From Halomarina litorea (GTDB lineage: Archaea > Halobacteriota > Halobacteria > Halobacteriales > Haloarculaceae): a stretch of DNA of 64,000 nt. The notes below the pieces were generated by a model. It was not told the origin of the DNA, ran no database searches, and was given only the letters and a program-made list of their open reading frames with translations. The stretch lies in NCBI RefSeq assembly GCF_024227715.1, contig NZ_CP100449.1, positions 1-64,000 on the forward strand. The letters run 5' to 3'. Positions 7,511 through 17,360 of this stretch are shown piece after piece. The first letter of the stretch is position 1, and every line of letters starts with the position of its first letter. Both the position numbers and the translations under genes were made by a program.

Positions 7511-8785
7511 TTACGCCTCCGCCAGCCGCTGGAGGCCCGCGGTCAGGACCCGCGTGGCCGTCGTACAACTGCTCCACTCCGTCCACTCGCGGGGGCTGTG
7601 CGAGAACCCACCTCTGGACGGCGCGAACAGCAGTCCGGTGTCGGTGACGTCCGCGACGTGCATCGTGTCGTGGCCGGCGCCGGAGTGCAGCGACTGCGAG
7701 GAGGCGTCGACCGTCGCGGCGGCCTGTTCGAGGGCCGCGATACACCGGTCGCTCATCCGACTCGGCGCGATGTCGTACGGTCGCTCGAAGCTCACCTCGA
7801 CCCCCCGCTCGGTCTCCAGCCCTGCGAGGCAGTCCCGGATCCGTTCGACGACGCGCTCCATCGACGCGTACTGGACGTCGCGGACGTCGATGCCGAGCTC
7901 CACCCGTCCCGGCACGACGTTGATGGCGTTCGGCGAGACGTCGAGTTTCCCGACCGTCCCGACGACAGCGCCGCCGCGTTCGTCGAGGACGTCGTTCGCC
8001 GCCGCCTCCACCTCGAGGACGAGTTCGCTCGCAGCGGCCAGCGCGTCCGTCCGCGCGTCCATCGCCGTCGACCCCGAGTGGTTCGCCTCGCCCACCACGT
8101 CGACCTCGCAGCGAATCGTCCCCGTAATCGCGGAGACGATGCCGACGGCGGCGTTCGCGTCCTGCAGTCGCTCGCCCTGTTCGACGTGGAGTTCGAGCCA
8201 CGAGTCCCACTCGCTCGCGTCGAGTCGCCCGGTGCCGCGAAACCCGATGTCGGTCAGCGCCGCCTCGAGCGTCACGCCCTCGCCGTCTTCGAGCGCGAGT
8301 GCGTCCTCGACCGTCCGGTTTCCGCTGGCGACCGACGAGCCGAGGACGCCGTTGGAGAACCGCCCGCCCTCCTCCTCGGTGAAGCAGACGACCTCTATCG
8401 GCCGTGCGAGGTCACGGCCGGCGTCCTGGAGTGCCCTGACGGCTTCCAGCGCGCTGTAGACCCCCAGGACGCCGTCGAAGATGCCGCCCTCGGGGACGGA
8501 GTCGAGGTGGCTGCCACACGCGACGGCGGGCGCGGTGGGGTCGGCGCCACCGGACACCCAGCGCCCGACGATGTTCCCGACCGCGTCGATTCGGACGTCG
8601 AGGCCGGCCGCATCGAGTCGGTCGAGCAGGTACTGTCGCGCCCCCCGGTTCGCGTCCGTGCCGGTCAGCACCGTCCGACCCCATCCCTGGTCCGTCGAGA
8701 TGGCACCGTACTCCGCGTTCGTCGTGATGTCGTCGCGGAGACGCTCCTCGCTCACCGCTCGGTAGGCATGCTCCGTGGTACTCAT
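7511..8785 (-). CDS. M20-type allantoate amidohydrolase / N-carbamoyl amino acid amidohydrolase
   Basis: A 424-residue zinc amidohydrolase of the hydantoinase/carbamoylase branch of peptidase family M20. The metal ligands are visible: His in CGSHLDSVPEGG, Asp in GIFDGVLGV, Glu in EEEGGRF, His in ELHVEQG and His in GGFSHSPREW near the C-terminus. The lid domain begins around GTIRCEVDVVGEANHSG with its substrate-binding His. In this context the most likely reaction is allantoate to ureidoglycolate/ureidoglycine plus ammonia (AllC-like). N-carbamoyl amino acid hydrolase cannot be excluded by sequence alone. It is convergent with uraH and downstream of the DUF3830 gene. Confidence 0.85.
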   Translation of the reverse strand: MSTTEHAYRAVSEERLRDDITTNAEYGAISTDQGWGRTVLTGTDANRGARQYLLDRLDAAGLDVRIDAVGNIVGRWVSGGADPTAPAVACGSHLDSVPEGGIFDGVLGVYSALEAVRALQDAGRDLARPIEVVCFTEEEGGRFSNGVLGSSVASGNRTVEDALALEDGEGVTLEAALTDIGFRGTGRLDASEWDSWLELHVEQGERLQDANAAVGIVSAITGTIRCEVDVVGEANHSGSTAMDARTDALAAASELVLEVEAAANDVLDERGGAVVGTVGKLDVSPNAINVVPGRVELGIDVRDVQYASMERVVERIRDCLAGLETERGVEVSFERPYDIAPSRMSDRCIAALEQAAATVDASSQSLHSGAGHDTMHVADVTDTGLLFAPSRGGFSHSPREWTEWSSCTTATRVLTAGLQRLAEA

Positions 8786-8881
8786 TGTCCACGAGTTACA
8801 GCCCCCCGGATTTGAAGATACCGGCGTCCTGCTAGCGTCGAACCGAGGCGGTAGTTCACCCGGGACCCGTCTACCGACCCC

Positions 8882-9298
8882 TCACCGCTCTCGGATGACG
8901 ATATCCTTCGCGCCGGTCTGGAGGGTCTCCTCCTCTATCTCGGCGAGTTCCTCGCGCGAGGCGTCGAGCGTCGCCACGTGGTTGCCGGCGAGTTCACCCG
9001 CGGGACTCTTGAAGCACGTCGGCCCGCAGGGGACGAGAATCTCCTGTTCGTTCCGGTACCCCGGGTAGAGCAGGATGTCGCCCCGCGAGGGGTAGACGGT
9101 GTGGTTCTCGCGTGGAATCTCCGGGAGGTCTATCTCGTCGATGTTGACCCACGTCGCGTGCCCACTCCAGCGGACGTGCATCAACTCCGATTCGAGCGGC
9201 AGGAAGTCGCGAAGCGCCTCGACCGACTCCGGCGCCTCGTCTTCGAGCAGGTCCGCCACGTACACGTCTCCCTCGATGTCGAACTCTAGTTGCGTCAC
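8882..9298 (-). CDS. DUF3830 family protein (cyclophilin-like fold)
   Basis: A 138-residue protein with the hallmarks of DUF3830: an N-terminal strand, then LPLESELMHVRWSG, ENHTVYPSRGDILLYPG and the C-terminal PAGELAGNHVATL. These small proteins are predicted to have a cyclophilin-like barrel. No biochemical role is established that I know of. Here it stands alone between an allantoate amidohydrolase-type and an allantoinase/hydantoinase-type gene on the same strand (96- and 85-base gaps), so a role in ring-opened purine or hydantoin metabolism is a fair guess. Confidence 0.75.
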   Translation of the reverse strand: MTQLEFDIEGDVYVADLLEDEAPESVEALRDFLPLESELMHVRWSGHATWVNIDEIDLPEIPRENHTVYPSRGDILLYPGYRNEQEILVPCGPTCFKSPAGELAGNHVATLDASREELAEIEEETLQTGAKDIVIRER

Positions 9299-9383
9299 GG
9301 CACGACCAACTGGTGAGTGGAAAATAAAGGTTCTGTCGGGAATCCGCCCCCGTCGTCCGGGGCCGGACTCGGGCGTCGAGGGA

Positions 9384-10760
9384 CTACGGCGTCCAGTCCG
9401 GACGCTCGCGTTCGACGAACTCGCCGTGGCCGGGATCGCAGACGATTTCGCCGTCGTCCGCGACGACGACGCCGCGGACGAGGGTCGTCTCGACCTTTCC
9501 CCGGACCGTCCGCCCCTCGTAGATGGAGTAGTCCGCCTTCGAGGCGTTGTCCGCGGCCGTTATCGTCTCCTCGGCGTTCGGGTCGAAGATGACGATGTCC
9601 GCGTCGGTCCCCGGGTCGAGCGTCCCCTTCTCCGGGAGGCCGAACGTGGCCGCCGGGTTTCGGCTCATGACTCTCGTGAGGAACTCGTAGGACAGTCCCC
9701 GTTCGTTCACCGCCTCGTCGTGGAACACAGGGAGGCTCCGCTGCAGGCCGTTCGCGCCAAACGGCCCCTCCCACCACTCGCTTCCCTCCTTCGCAGCGCG
9801 CTTCTGTGCGACGTGGTCGGTCGAGACGACGCTCAGGACGCCCCGTTCGAGGTACTCGAAGAGCGCGTCGACGTCGTCGCCCCGGCGGAGGGGCGGTGCG
9901 ATGCGCGGGAGGTTCCCCATCTCCTCGTGGAGGTCACCCGTCAGCGCCGTGTAGTGCGTACACGTCTCGCCGCGAATCAGGCTCCCGTCCTCCCGGTGGC
10001 GCGCCAGCGCCTCGGCGGACTTCCGACAGGAGGTGTGGATGCCGTAGTACTTCGCCCCGAGGTGGCGGGCCATCCGTGCGAGGTCGTCGGCCGCCATGGC
10101 CTCCGCGTAGTCGGGGCGCGACTCGGGGTAGCTCCTCGCCCCGCGCCCCTCGGCTCGGAGTCGCTCGGTCACCGCCTCGCAGACCGAATCGTCCTCGGTG
10201 TGGCCGACACCGACGGCGCCGAGGTCCGCGAGTCGCTCGAGGACGCGGTGGATGTACCCGTTCGAGAGGCCGAACTCGTAGGCCGTGTACATCTTGAACG
10301 AGGTGACGCCCGCGTCGACGACCGCCTCCAGTTCGTCGAAGAGGTCGTCGCCCTCCCTGAGAATCCCCCCGTGGAGTCCGTAGTCGACCAGCGCGCCGGT
10401 GGCTCGCTCCCGCTTTCGCTCGATTCCCTCCACGAGCGTCCCCGCCTCGTCCCACGGGCTCTCCTCGTCCGCGTACGCCTGCCAGGCGAAGTCGATGACC
10501 GTCGTCACGCCCCCCAGCGCCGCCGCCGCCGTCGCCGTCTCGTAACTGTCGACGGAGACGTGGTCGCCGATGTGGACGTGCGGGTCGACGACTCCCGGCA
10601 TGACCACCTTCCCCGTCGCGTCGAGCGTCCGTTCTGCCGCTGGGAGGTGCTCCGGGTCGCCGAGTCCCACGATGGTTCCGTCGTCGACCGCGACCGCTCC
10701 GTCGAACGACCGGGTCCCGGAGACGACCGTCCCGCCCTCGATAACAGTGTCTACGACCAT
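9384..10760 (-). CDS. Cyclic amidohydrolase: allantoinase/hydantoinase/dihydropyrimidinase type
   Basis: A roughly 458-residue binuclear metal amidohydrolase. Visible ligands: HxH in DPHVHIGDH, the carboxylated Lys in SFKMYTAY, His in VGHTEDD, His in GIHTSC and Asp in STDHVAQ. Sequence style is closest to dihydropyrimidinase/hydantoinase. The locus otherwise lacks an allantoinase, so opening the allantoin hydantoin ring is the likely job. Two starts are possible, ATG 10769 or 10760. A TATA-like CTTTTATG centred near 10793 favours the second as a nearly leaderless start. Confidence 0.85.
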   Translation of the reverse strand: MVVDTVIEGGTVVSGTRSFDGAVAVDDGTIVGLGDPEHLPAAERTLDATGKVVMPGVVDPHVHIGDHVSVDSYETATAAAALGGVTTVIDFAWQAYADEESPWDEAGTLVEGIERKRERATGALVDYGLHGGILREGDDLFDELEAVVDAGVTSFKMYTAYEFGLSNGYIHRVLERLADLGAVGVGHTEDDSVCEAVTERLRAEGRGARSYPESRPDYAEAMAADDLARMARHLGAKYYGIHTSCRKSAEALARHREDGSLIRGETCTHYTALTGDLHEEMGNLPRIAPPLRRGDDVDALFEYLERGVLSVVSTDHVAQKRAAKEGSEWWEGPFGANGLQRSLPVFHDEAVNERGLSYEFLTRVMSRNPAATFGLPEKGTLDPGTDADIVIFDPNAEETITAADNASKADYSIYEGRTVRGKVETTLVRGVVVADDGEIVCDPGHGEFVERERPDWTP

Positions 10761-10886
10761 CGGGTGCATCTCGACCGACGACCGACATAAAAGTACACGT
10801 GGGAAGCGTACTCGCGCCGGGAACCGCGCCGACCCCTCCCGCTCGCTGGGTCCGCAGTCGCCCGCGTCGGAGGTCCCGACCGACGG

Positions 10887-12551
10887 TCAGGAGCAGATGA
10901 CGTCGACGTGTTCGCCCGCCTCGACGTCGGCCAACCCGTTGTTCGTCAGTCGGTACGTCGGGATGACCTCGAGGGCGAGAAACGACAGTTCCATCAGTCC
11001 GTCGTCGACCAGGCCGAGGTCGGTCACGAACGCCTCGACGGCCTCGTAGCGCTCGTAGACCACCTCGATGGGTTCGTCGGACATCAGTCCCGCCACCGGG
11101 AGCGGGAGCGACACCGTCTCGTTGGCCGCCGGGTCGAACGCGGCGATACCGCCGCCGATGTCGCGGAGGTGGTTGGCGACGCGGGCCATGGACTCGCAAT
11201 CCGCACCGACGACCACGCAGTTGTGCGCGTCGTGGGCGACGGTGGAGCCGACGGCCCCGCGGGACAGGCCGAGGCCGTGGACGAACCCCCGCCCGATGCC
11301 CCCGTCACCGCCGTGTCGCTCGATGACGGCCAGCGAGCGGACGTCCTCGTCGTCGGGCGGGACCAGGACCCCCGATTTGACCGGAACGGTCGCCCGCATT
11401 CGGTCGGTCTGTAGCCCCCCGACGGCGTCGATGACGCGGACGGTGGCCGTCTCCCCGGTGTCGTCCGCCGCCGTGACGGCGAGGTCCCTCCCCGAGACCG
11501 GGTCGAACTGGACGGTGTCCGTCGGCAGGTTCGTGGTCCCGGTCGAGTTCCCGGCCGCGGGGTCCAGTTCGCCGTCGACCAGCACGTGGGCGACGTCCCA
11601 CGACTCCAGGTCGTCGAGCAACACCAGGTCGGCCGGCGTGCCGGGTTCGAGGCGGCCGAACGGGAGGTCGTAGCACTCGGCCGTGTTGAGCGTCGCCATC
11701 TGGACGACGTCGACGGGGTCTGCGCCCTCCGCCATCGCTTTGCGGACCGCGAAGTCGACGCCCCCGCGGTCGACGACGTCGGTCACCTCCGTGTCGTCAG
11801 TACACAGCGAGAGCCGCCGAGTGTCGACCTCGTCGACCAGCGGGAGGAGGTCGGCGAGGTTCCGACTCGACGACCCCTCGCGCAGGAAGACCCGGATGCC
11901 GAGGCGCGCTCGCTGTCGCGCCTCGTCGAGCGTGATGCTCTCGTGGTCGGTGTCGAGATACCGGGCGGCCTGGTGGAGGGCCGCCCCGTCGACGCCCGCC
12001 ATGTGCCCGTCGACGGTGAGGCCGCGCTCGCGGGCGGCCGCCACCTTCGCGTGGACCTCGCCGTCGCCAGCGACCAGCCCCGGGACGTCCATCACCTCGC
12101 CGAGCGCGACGACCGGGTCGAGGTCGAGCAGGTCCGATACGGCCGCCGCGTCGAGCGTCGCCCCGGCGTCCTGAAGCCCGGAGGCCGGGACGCTCGAGGG
12201 GACGGTGAAGCGTGCCTTCAGGGGTGTGTTCGCCGCGTCCTCGACGACGGCGCGGACGCCGTCCTCCCCGAGGACGTTCGCGAGTTCGTGCGGGTCGTGG
12301 ACGACGCTGGTCACGCCGCGAGGCAGGACTGCGCTCCCGTACTCCGGCAGCGTCACCATGCTCGACTCGACGTGCATGTGGGCGTCGACGAGTCCGGGCG
12401 TGACGTAGCCCGCGTCGAGGACGCGGTCGGCCGGACGCTCCTCCAGGGCGACGATCTCGCCGTCGTCGACAGCGACCGCGCCGTCTTCGAGCGTCCCCGT
12501 GCTGACGTTCACCAGCGTCCCGCGAACGAGCGTGTCGACCGTGTCACTCAT
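10887..12551 (-). CDS. ade: Adenine deaminase
   Basis: A 554-residue adenine deaminase of the amidohydrolase superfamily, converting adenine to hypoxanthine. The family features are all visible: PGLVDAHMHVESSM (metal-binding HxH then Glu-Ser-Ser), VVHDPHELANVLG, the DGHMAGVDG motif and the C-terminal domain with AHDAHNCVVVG and LPVAGLMSD. The length fits the 550-600 residue family. It lies between the allantoinase-type gene and the AzgA-type permease on the same strand. A perfect GTTCGA-type operator candidate lies 164 bases upstream of its start. Confidence 0.95.
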   Translation of the reverse strand: MSDTVDTLVRGTLVNVSTGTLEDGAVAVDDGEIVALEERPADRVLDAGYVTPGLVDAHMHVESSMVTLPEYGSAVLPRGVTSVVHDPHELANVLGEDGVRAVVEDAANTPLKARFTVPSSVPASGLQDAGATLDAAAVSDLLDLDPVVALGEVMDVPGLVAGDGEVHAKVAAARERGLTVDGHMAGVDGAALHQAARYLDTDHESITLDEARQRARLGIRVFLREGSSSRNLADLLPLVDEVDTRRLSLCTDDTEVTDVVDRGGVDFAVRKAMAEGADPVDVVQMATLNTAECYDLPFGRLEPGTPADLVLLDDLESWDVAHVLVDGELDPAAGNSTGTTNLPTDTVQFDPVSGRDLAVTAADDTGETATVRVIDAVGGLQTDRMRATVPVKSGVLVPPDDEDVRSLAVIERHGGDGGIGRGFVHGLGLSRGAVGSTVAHDAHNCVVVGADCESMARVANHLRDIGGGIAAFDPAANETVSLPLPVAGLMSDEPIEVVYERYEAVEAFVTDLGLVDDGLMELSFLALEVIPTYRLTNNGLADVEAGEHVDVICS

Positions 12552-12714
12552 CGGTGTCGACCGTGCCGACGACGGTGTCGCGCGTCCGGTTCGTACGGTT
12601 CACCCGCTGGCGGGCGCACGTGGTCTCGGCTGCCCCGCCGGGCGTGTCAGTGAGCCACATGCCGGACGTGGTCACCGGAGGTAGATAGTAGTTTGGCTCG
12701 GGAGCGACGGGACG

Positions 12715-12731
12715 GTTCGATACGCTCGAAC
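12715..12731. promoter_or_regulatory. GTTCGA-type operator 3, upstream of ade
   Basis: GTTCGATACGCTCGAAC has perfect 6-bp arms and a 5-bp spacer, within an 8-base-longer GGTTCGA...TCGAACC context. It lies in the 283-base gap between the permease stop and the ade start. The spacer is GC-rich, unlike the other four sites. Confidence 0.5.
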
Positions 12732-12834
12732 CAGTGACCGCGGGTTCGCGGTGGCGGGCGCGTCCGTCGGCGAGTCGCGGAAGGGGCGCGGAGGCGGTTC
12801 GCGCGCATCGTTCGCGTCATTCGCGTCGTTCGCG

Positions 12835-14226
12835 TCAGCTCATCACGCCCCCCGCGGTGACGTAGAAGTAGAGGGCGAACGAACCGGCCAGCGCCCACTG
12901 GAGCGCGTGGACCTCGTCGTAGTCGCCCTGCGCCGACTTGACAAGGGGGTAGCTGATGATGCCCGCGGCGATGCCGTTGGCGATGGAGGCCGTCAGCGGC
13001 ATCATGACGATGGTCAGTCCCCCGGGGATGAGCCACTCGGAGCGCTGCCACTTCAGGTCGGTGACGCCCTGGAGCATGATGAGGCCGACGAGAATGAGTC
13101 CGAGGTAGGAGGCGTACGTCGGTATCGCGGCCACGACGGGGACGGCGACGAGCGACGCCAGGAACAGCACGGCGACGACGAGCGCGGTCAGCCCGGTCCG
13201 GCCGCCCTCCTCGACTCCGGTCGAACTCTCGACGTAGGTGGTCACGGTGGTCGTCCCGACCATCGCCCCGCAGGTGGTCGCGACGGCGTCGGCCATCAGC
13301 GGCTTCTCCATCTCGGGGAGGTTGCCGTCCTCGTCGAGGAAGTTCCCGAACTGCGAGACGCCGATGAGCGTGCCGGCGGTGTCGAAGAAATCGACGAAGA
13401 AGAACGTGAACACGACGATGACGAACGGGATGGGTTCGATGGTCCCGAAGCCGCCGACGAACGCCCCTACCAGTGGCGTGATGTCGTACTGGACGGGTGG
13501 GAGGCCACCGGGCGTGAGGACGCCGCCGCCCACGACGCCGGCGAGCGTCAGTCCCCACCCGGCGGCCGCAGTCGCGAGGATACCGATGATGATGGAGCCG
13601 GTGACCCCCTTGGCGTAGAGGACGATGGTGAAGGCGAGTCCGGCGAGCGCCAGCAACGCGACCGGGTCCGACGCGACGTTCCCGAGCGAGACCAGCGTCG
13701 CCTCGTCCGCGACGGCGATGTTGGTCTCGATGAGGCCGAGCAACAGGAGGAACAGGCCGATACCGGCCCCGACGGCGAACTTCACGGGTTCCGGGAAGAA
13801 CTCGATGATGTACCGCCTCGCGCCGACGCTGGACATCGCCATGAAGATGACGCCCTCGACGAAGACGGCCGCGAGCGCGGTCTGCCACGGTATCCCCAGC
13901 GAGATGACCACGGTGAACGCGAAGTACGCGTTCAGGCCCATCCCGGGGGCGAGTCCGAACGGCCGGTTCGCGTACAGCGCCATCACGACCGACCCGATAG
14001 CGGCGGCCAGAATCGTCGCGATGGCGAGCATCTGGAACGTCTCTCCCTCGGAGTAGCCCTGGATGGAGATGGCCTCCGACAGGATGGCCGGGTTCACCAC
14101 GATGATGTACGACATGGTGAGGAACGTCGTGATACCCGCGACCACCTCGGTCCTGGCGTCCGTCCCGTGCCGGTCGAACTCGAAGAACGACGCTACGCGC
14201 GACCCTGCATTGCTATCGCTTGCCAT
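12835..14226 (-). CDS. AzgA-type NCS2 purine permease
   Basis: A 463-residue polytopic membrane protein of the AzgA (adenine/guanine/hypoxanthine) group of the NCS2 family. Family signature: FDRHGTDARTEVVAGITTFLTMSYI at the N-terminus (FLTMSYIIVVNP), PFGLAPGMGLNAYFAF in the TM3 region and FFFVDFFDTAGTLIGV for the TM8 region. About 12-14 hydrophobic helices are visible. It probably brings adenine, guanine or hypoxanthine to the adjacent deaminases. A TTATTT element 24-27 bases before the ATG gives a leaderless promoter, so it can be transcribed separately from the gene behind it. Confidence 0.92.
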   Translation of the reverse strand: MASDSNAGSRVASFFEFDRHGTDARTEVVAGITTFLTMSYIIVVNPAILSEAISIQGYSEGETFQMLAIATILAAAIGSVVMALYANRPFGLAPGMGLNAYFAFTVVISLGIPWQTALAAVFVEGVIFMAMSSVGARRYIIEFFPEPVKFAVGAGIGLFLLLLGLIETNIAVADEATLVSLGNVASDPVALLALAGLAFTIVLYAKGVTGSIIIGILATAAAGWGLTLAGVVGGGVLTPGGLPPVQYDITPLVGAFVGGFGTIEPIPFVIVVFTFFFVDFFDTAGTLIGVSQFGNFLDEDGNLPEMEKPLMADAVATTCGAMVGTTTVTTYVESSTGVEEGGRTGLTALVVAVLFLASLVAVPVVAAIPTYASYLGLILVGLIMLQGVTDLKWQRSEWLIPGGLTIVMMPLTASIANGIAAGIISYPLVKSAQGDYDEVHALQWALAGSFALYFYVTAGGVMS

Positions 14227-14319
14227 ACCACTTCACTACCCTACTGGGAACAAATAAGTTTTCACTGCGACGGGTGCGGAGTCGGAGTCACCGCCGTTGT
14301 GGGCGTCCGATTGCCCCGC

Positions 14320-15654
14320 TCAGGGTTTCTGCCGCCGGGCGGACCGCCGCTCCTCTTCGAGGTCCAGATCGAGGCCCACCTCCGACGCGCGGCGCCGGAC
14401 CGCCTCGGCGTCGATGGCGGTCACCTCACCGTCTTCCTGTAGAACGGTGCCGTCGACCATCGTGAAGCGCACGTCGTCGCCGTGCGCGGCGAACACGAGG
14501 TGTGAGAGCACGTCGTGGAGGGGGGTCGCGCGCGTGCAGTCTGTCGTGAGGCCTACGACGTCGGCGCGCCAGCCCTCCCGGAGCGCGCCGAGTTCGTCGA
14601 ACCCTGCGGCCCTCGCCCCGTTGACCGTCGCCATCTCGAAGATGCTGGCGGACGGTGCCGTCGTCGGGTCCAGTCGGTCGACCTTCTGGAGGAGGCTGGC
14701 CTGGCGCATCTCGGTGAACGGGTCGAGCGTGTTGTTGCACGGGGGGCCGTCGTTGCCGAGGGCGACGTTGATTCCCCGGTCGAGGTAGTCCCAGACCGGG
14801 GCGATGCCGCTCGCGAGTTTCATGTTCGAGGACGGACAGTGCGTGACGTGCGTCCCCGTCTCGGCGAGGACCTCCCGCTCGCTCTCGTCGGTCCACACGC
14901 AGTGTGCCAGCACCACGTCCTCGCCCGTGAGACCGACCTCGTCGAGCCAGTGGACGTTGCGCATCCCGGTGTCGTCCTGCACCGTTTCGATCTCGCTTCG
15001 GTTCTCGTTGGCGTGCGTGTGGATGCGGACGCCGTCGTACGCGTCGGCCAGTTCGCGCGCGCCGCGGAGACACTCCTCGGTGCAGGAGACGGCGAAGCGC
15101 GGCGTCACCGCGTACCGGATGCGGTCGTCGAACGACCCGTGGTACTCCCGGATGAGCCGCTCGGACGCGTCTATGGCCTCCTGCGTGTCCTCGAGGAGGG
15201 CGTCGGGCGAGCGACGGTCCATCATCACCTTGCCGAGGACGCCCCGGATGCCCATCTCGCCCGCCGCCTCGAAGGCCTCCTCGGCGTGGGCGACCGAGAG
15301 GTGGTCGATGCACGTCGTCGTCCCGCTCTCTATCATCTCCAGGTACCCCAGTTCCGCCGCGACCCGCATCTCCTCGGCCGACAGGGAGGCCTCCATCGGG
15401 AGGATGTAGTCGAACAGCCAGTCCAGCAGTTCGGTGTTGTCGGCGATGCCGCGGCCGAGGCTCTGGACGGAGTGGACGTGCCCGCCGACGAGGCCCGGCA
15501 TCAGGACGTCGTACGACTGGTGTTCGTGGTCGGGATACCGCGGCGCGACCTCGGACCGCTCGCCCACCCGCTCGATGCGAGACCCCTCGGTGACGACCGC
15601 CCCGTCGTCGATGACCGTCTCAGCGTCTACGACGACGATCCCGGTTAGCAACAT
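14320..15654 (-). CDS. Guanine deaminase-like amidohydrolase (COG0402)
   Basis: A 444-residue aminohydrolase of the TRZ/ATZ/guanine deaminase group. Motifs: GLVGGHVHSVQSLGRG (HxH), RIHTHANENRSE (His and Glu), VVLAHCVWTD (His) and ALGNDGPPCNNT (metal Asp). Together these are the mononuclear Zn site of the S-adenosylhomocysteine/guanine deaminase family. In this purine locus guanine to xanthine is the likely reaction; 8-oxoguanine or another amino-heterocycle is possible. A TTTTAC box 28 bases before the ATG indicates its own leaderless promoter. Confidence 0.82.
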   Translation of the reverse strand: MLLTGIVVVDAETVIDDGAVVTEGSRIERVGERSEVAPRYPDHEHQSYDVLMPGLVGGHVHSVQSLGRGIADNTELLDWLFDYILPMEASLSAEEMRVAAELGYLEMIESGTTTCIDHLSVAHAEEAFEAAGEMGIRGVLGKVMMDRRSPDALLEDTQEAIDASERLIREYHGSFDDRIRYAVTPRFAVSCTEECLRGARELADAYDGVRIHTHANENRSEIETVQDDTGMRNVHWLDEVGLTGEDVVLAHCVWTDESEREVLAETGTHVTHCPSSNMKLASGIAPVWDYLDRGINVALGNDGPPCNNTLDPFTEMRQASLLQKVDRLDPTTAPSASIFEMATVNGARAAGFDELGALREGWRADVVGLTTDCTRATPLHDVLSHLVFAAHGDDVRFTMVDGTVLQEDGEVTAIDAEAVRRRASEVGLDLDLEEERRSARRQKP

Positions 15655-15764
15655 GTGTCGCTCGTATACGACATCGGAGTAAAAGGGTTTCCCCGCCGGG
15701 TGGCGCGAGGCGTCCGCCGTCCGGTGGACACCCCGCCCGCACGCTCGTCGGGGTCGTCAGCGGC

Positions 15765-17132
15765 TCAGTCGTCGACCGGTTCGGAGAGCGGGGTGGCGGC
15801 GTCGGTCCTGTCGAACAGTGGGCTCGACTCGCCGGGGACGAACGTGTTCAGCACCAGCCCCACGACGCCGGTGACGATGACCGGTTCGCCGAAGAACGTC
15901 CGTGCGGCGCTCGGCAACCCCGAGAGGGCCTCGGGGACCGTCGCGACGCCGAGGCCGAGGCTGAGCGCCGTGGCGATGATGACCATGTTCCGCCGGTTCA
16001 TCTCGATGTTCAAGAACAGCAGCCGCATCCCGCTCGCGGCCACCATCCCGACCATGATGAGGACGGCCCCGCCGAAGACGGCGGAGGGGATGGTCGTCAC
16101 GACCGCCCCGATCTTCGGCACCAAGCCGAGGACGATCAGGATTCCGCCGCCGATGCCGACGATGTGGCGGCTCATCACGCCCGTGAAGTTGATGATGCCG
16201 ACGTTCTGCGAGAACGAGGTCTGCGGGAACGACCCGAAGACGGCCCCGAGGGCGCTGATGAACCCGTCGGCGAAGATGCCGCCGCGGAACTCCTCCTCGG
16301 TCGGGTTGCGGCCCTCCGCGGCGGTGATGCCCGACATGTCGCCGATGGTCTCCATCCCCGAGACCAGAAACAGGAACGCGAAGGTCACTAGCGGGACCAC
16401 CTCGATGCTGAAGCCGAACCGGCCGGGTGTGGGGACTGCGATCCACGCCGCGCTGGCGACGGGGCCAAAGTCGACGACGCCCATCGCGATGGCGGCGACG
16501 TAGCCGACGACGATGCCGATGATGATGCTCAACATCCGCCAGACGCCGCGCAGGAGCAGGTTGAACAGGACGGCGATGAGCAGGACCAGCCCCGCGAGCC
16601 CGAGGTTCTGTACCGACCCGAAGTTCTCGGCGCCGACGCCGCCCGCGGCGTACTGGATGCCGACCGGGATGAGGTAGAGGCCGATGATGACGACGATGAG
16701 TCCCGTGACGAGCGGCGGGAAGAACGACCGGAGCCGTTTGAACTGCCAGCCCAGGAGGAACGGAACGACGGTCGCCGCGACCACGATGGAGCCGAACACC
16801 ACGTCGAGGCCCGAACTCGCGCCGATGGAGGACATCGCGCCGACGAACGCGAAACTCGTCCCCATCACGATGGGGAGTTTCGCGCCGACCGGCCCGACGG
16901 TGTACGCCTGGACGACGGTCGCCACCCCGGCGAAGAGGATGACCATCTGGACGAGGAACGTCGTGGACGCGGCGTCCAGTCCCACGGCTCCCGCGACGAT
17001 GAACGCGACGGCGGTCGAGGGGACGATCATGACCGATACGTGCTGTAAGGCGAGCAGGAGCGATTTCGACAGCGGCGGCTTCTCCTCCAAGCCGTACGCG
17101 AGGTCGATACCGTCCTCTGTGTTGTCAGACAT
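15765..17132 (-). CDS. NCS2 xanthine/urate permease
   Basis: A 455-residue uracil/xanthine-type NCS2 transporter with about 14 transmembrane segments. The family marks are QMVILFAGVATVVQ, GPVGAKLPIVMGTSFAF, the central SGMETIGDMSG (TM8 Glu) and FPQTSFSQNVG (NxG motif of TM10), the positions that bind substrate in xanthine and urate carriers. It is distinct from the AzgA-type permease nearby, so the locus imports both amino- and oxopurines. A TTTAATTA box 28 bases upstream marks a leaderless promoter. The gene is divergent from the XdhC-like gene. Confidence 0.92.
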   Translation of the reverse strand: MSDNTEDGIDLAYGLEEKPPLSKSLLLALQHVSVMIVPSTAVAFIVAGAVGLDAASTTFLVQMVILFAGVATVVQAYTVGPVGAKLPIVMGTSFAFVGAMSSIGASSGLDVVFGSIVVAATVVPFLLGWQFKRLRSFFPPLVTGLIVVIIGLYLIPVGIQYAAGGVGAENFGSVQNLGLAGLVLLIAVLFNLLLRGVWRMLSIIIGIVVGYVAAIAMGVVDFGPVASAAWIAVPTPGRFGFSIEVVPLVTFAFLFLVSGMETIGDMSGITAAEGRNPTEEEFRGGIFADGFISALGAVFGSFPQTSFSQNVGIINFTGVMSRHIVGIGGGILIVLGLVPKIGAVVTTIPSAVFGGAVLIMVGMVAASGMRLLFLNIEMNRRNMVIIATALSLGLGVATVPEALSGLPSAARTFFGEPVIVTGVVGLVLNTFVPGESSPLFDRTDAATPLSEPVDD

Positions 17133-17360
17133 GGCTCGCGCAGGGAATATTGCTACTAATAATTAAAGTCTGTTATTTTCAAAGAATTATTCCAGAACTA
17201 AGGAGTGGTACAATCGGTCACGGTCGGTTCTTCGACGAGAGGCCTCCGGGGTCGGTGACCGACGCCGCCTCGGTCCGGGGGAGCGCCCACCGGCCGGCCC
17301 GCCCCGAAGCGCACGCCGTGAGGGAGCAGCTATAACACCGGGGCTACCCAAGCCGGCGAC

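Noticed and set aside
9099-10790. 563-residue plus-strand open frame
   Set aside because: It is antisense to the allantoinase-type enzyme, whose metal ligands are all present.
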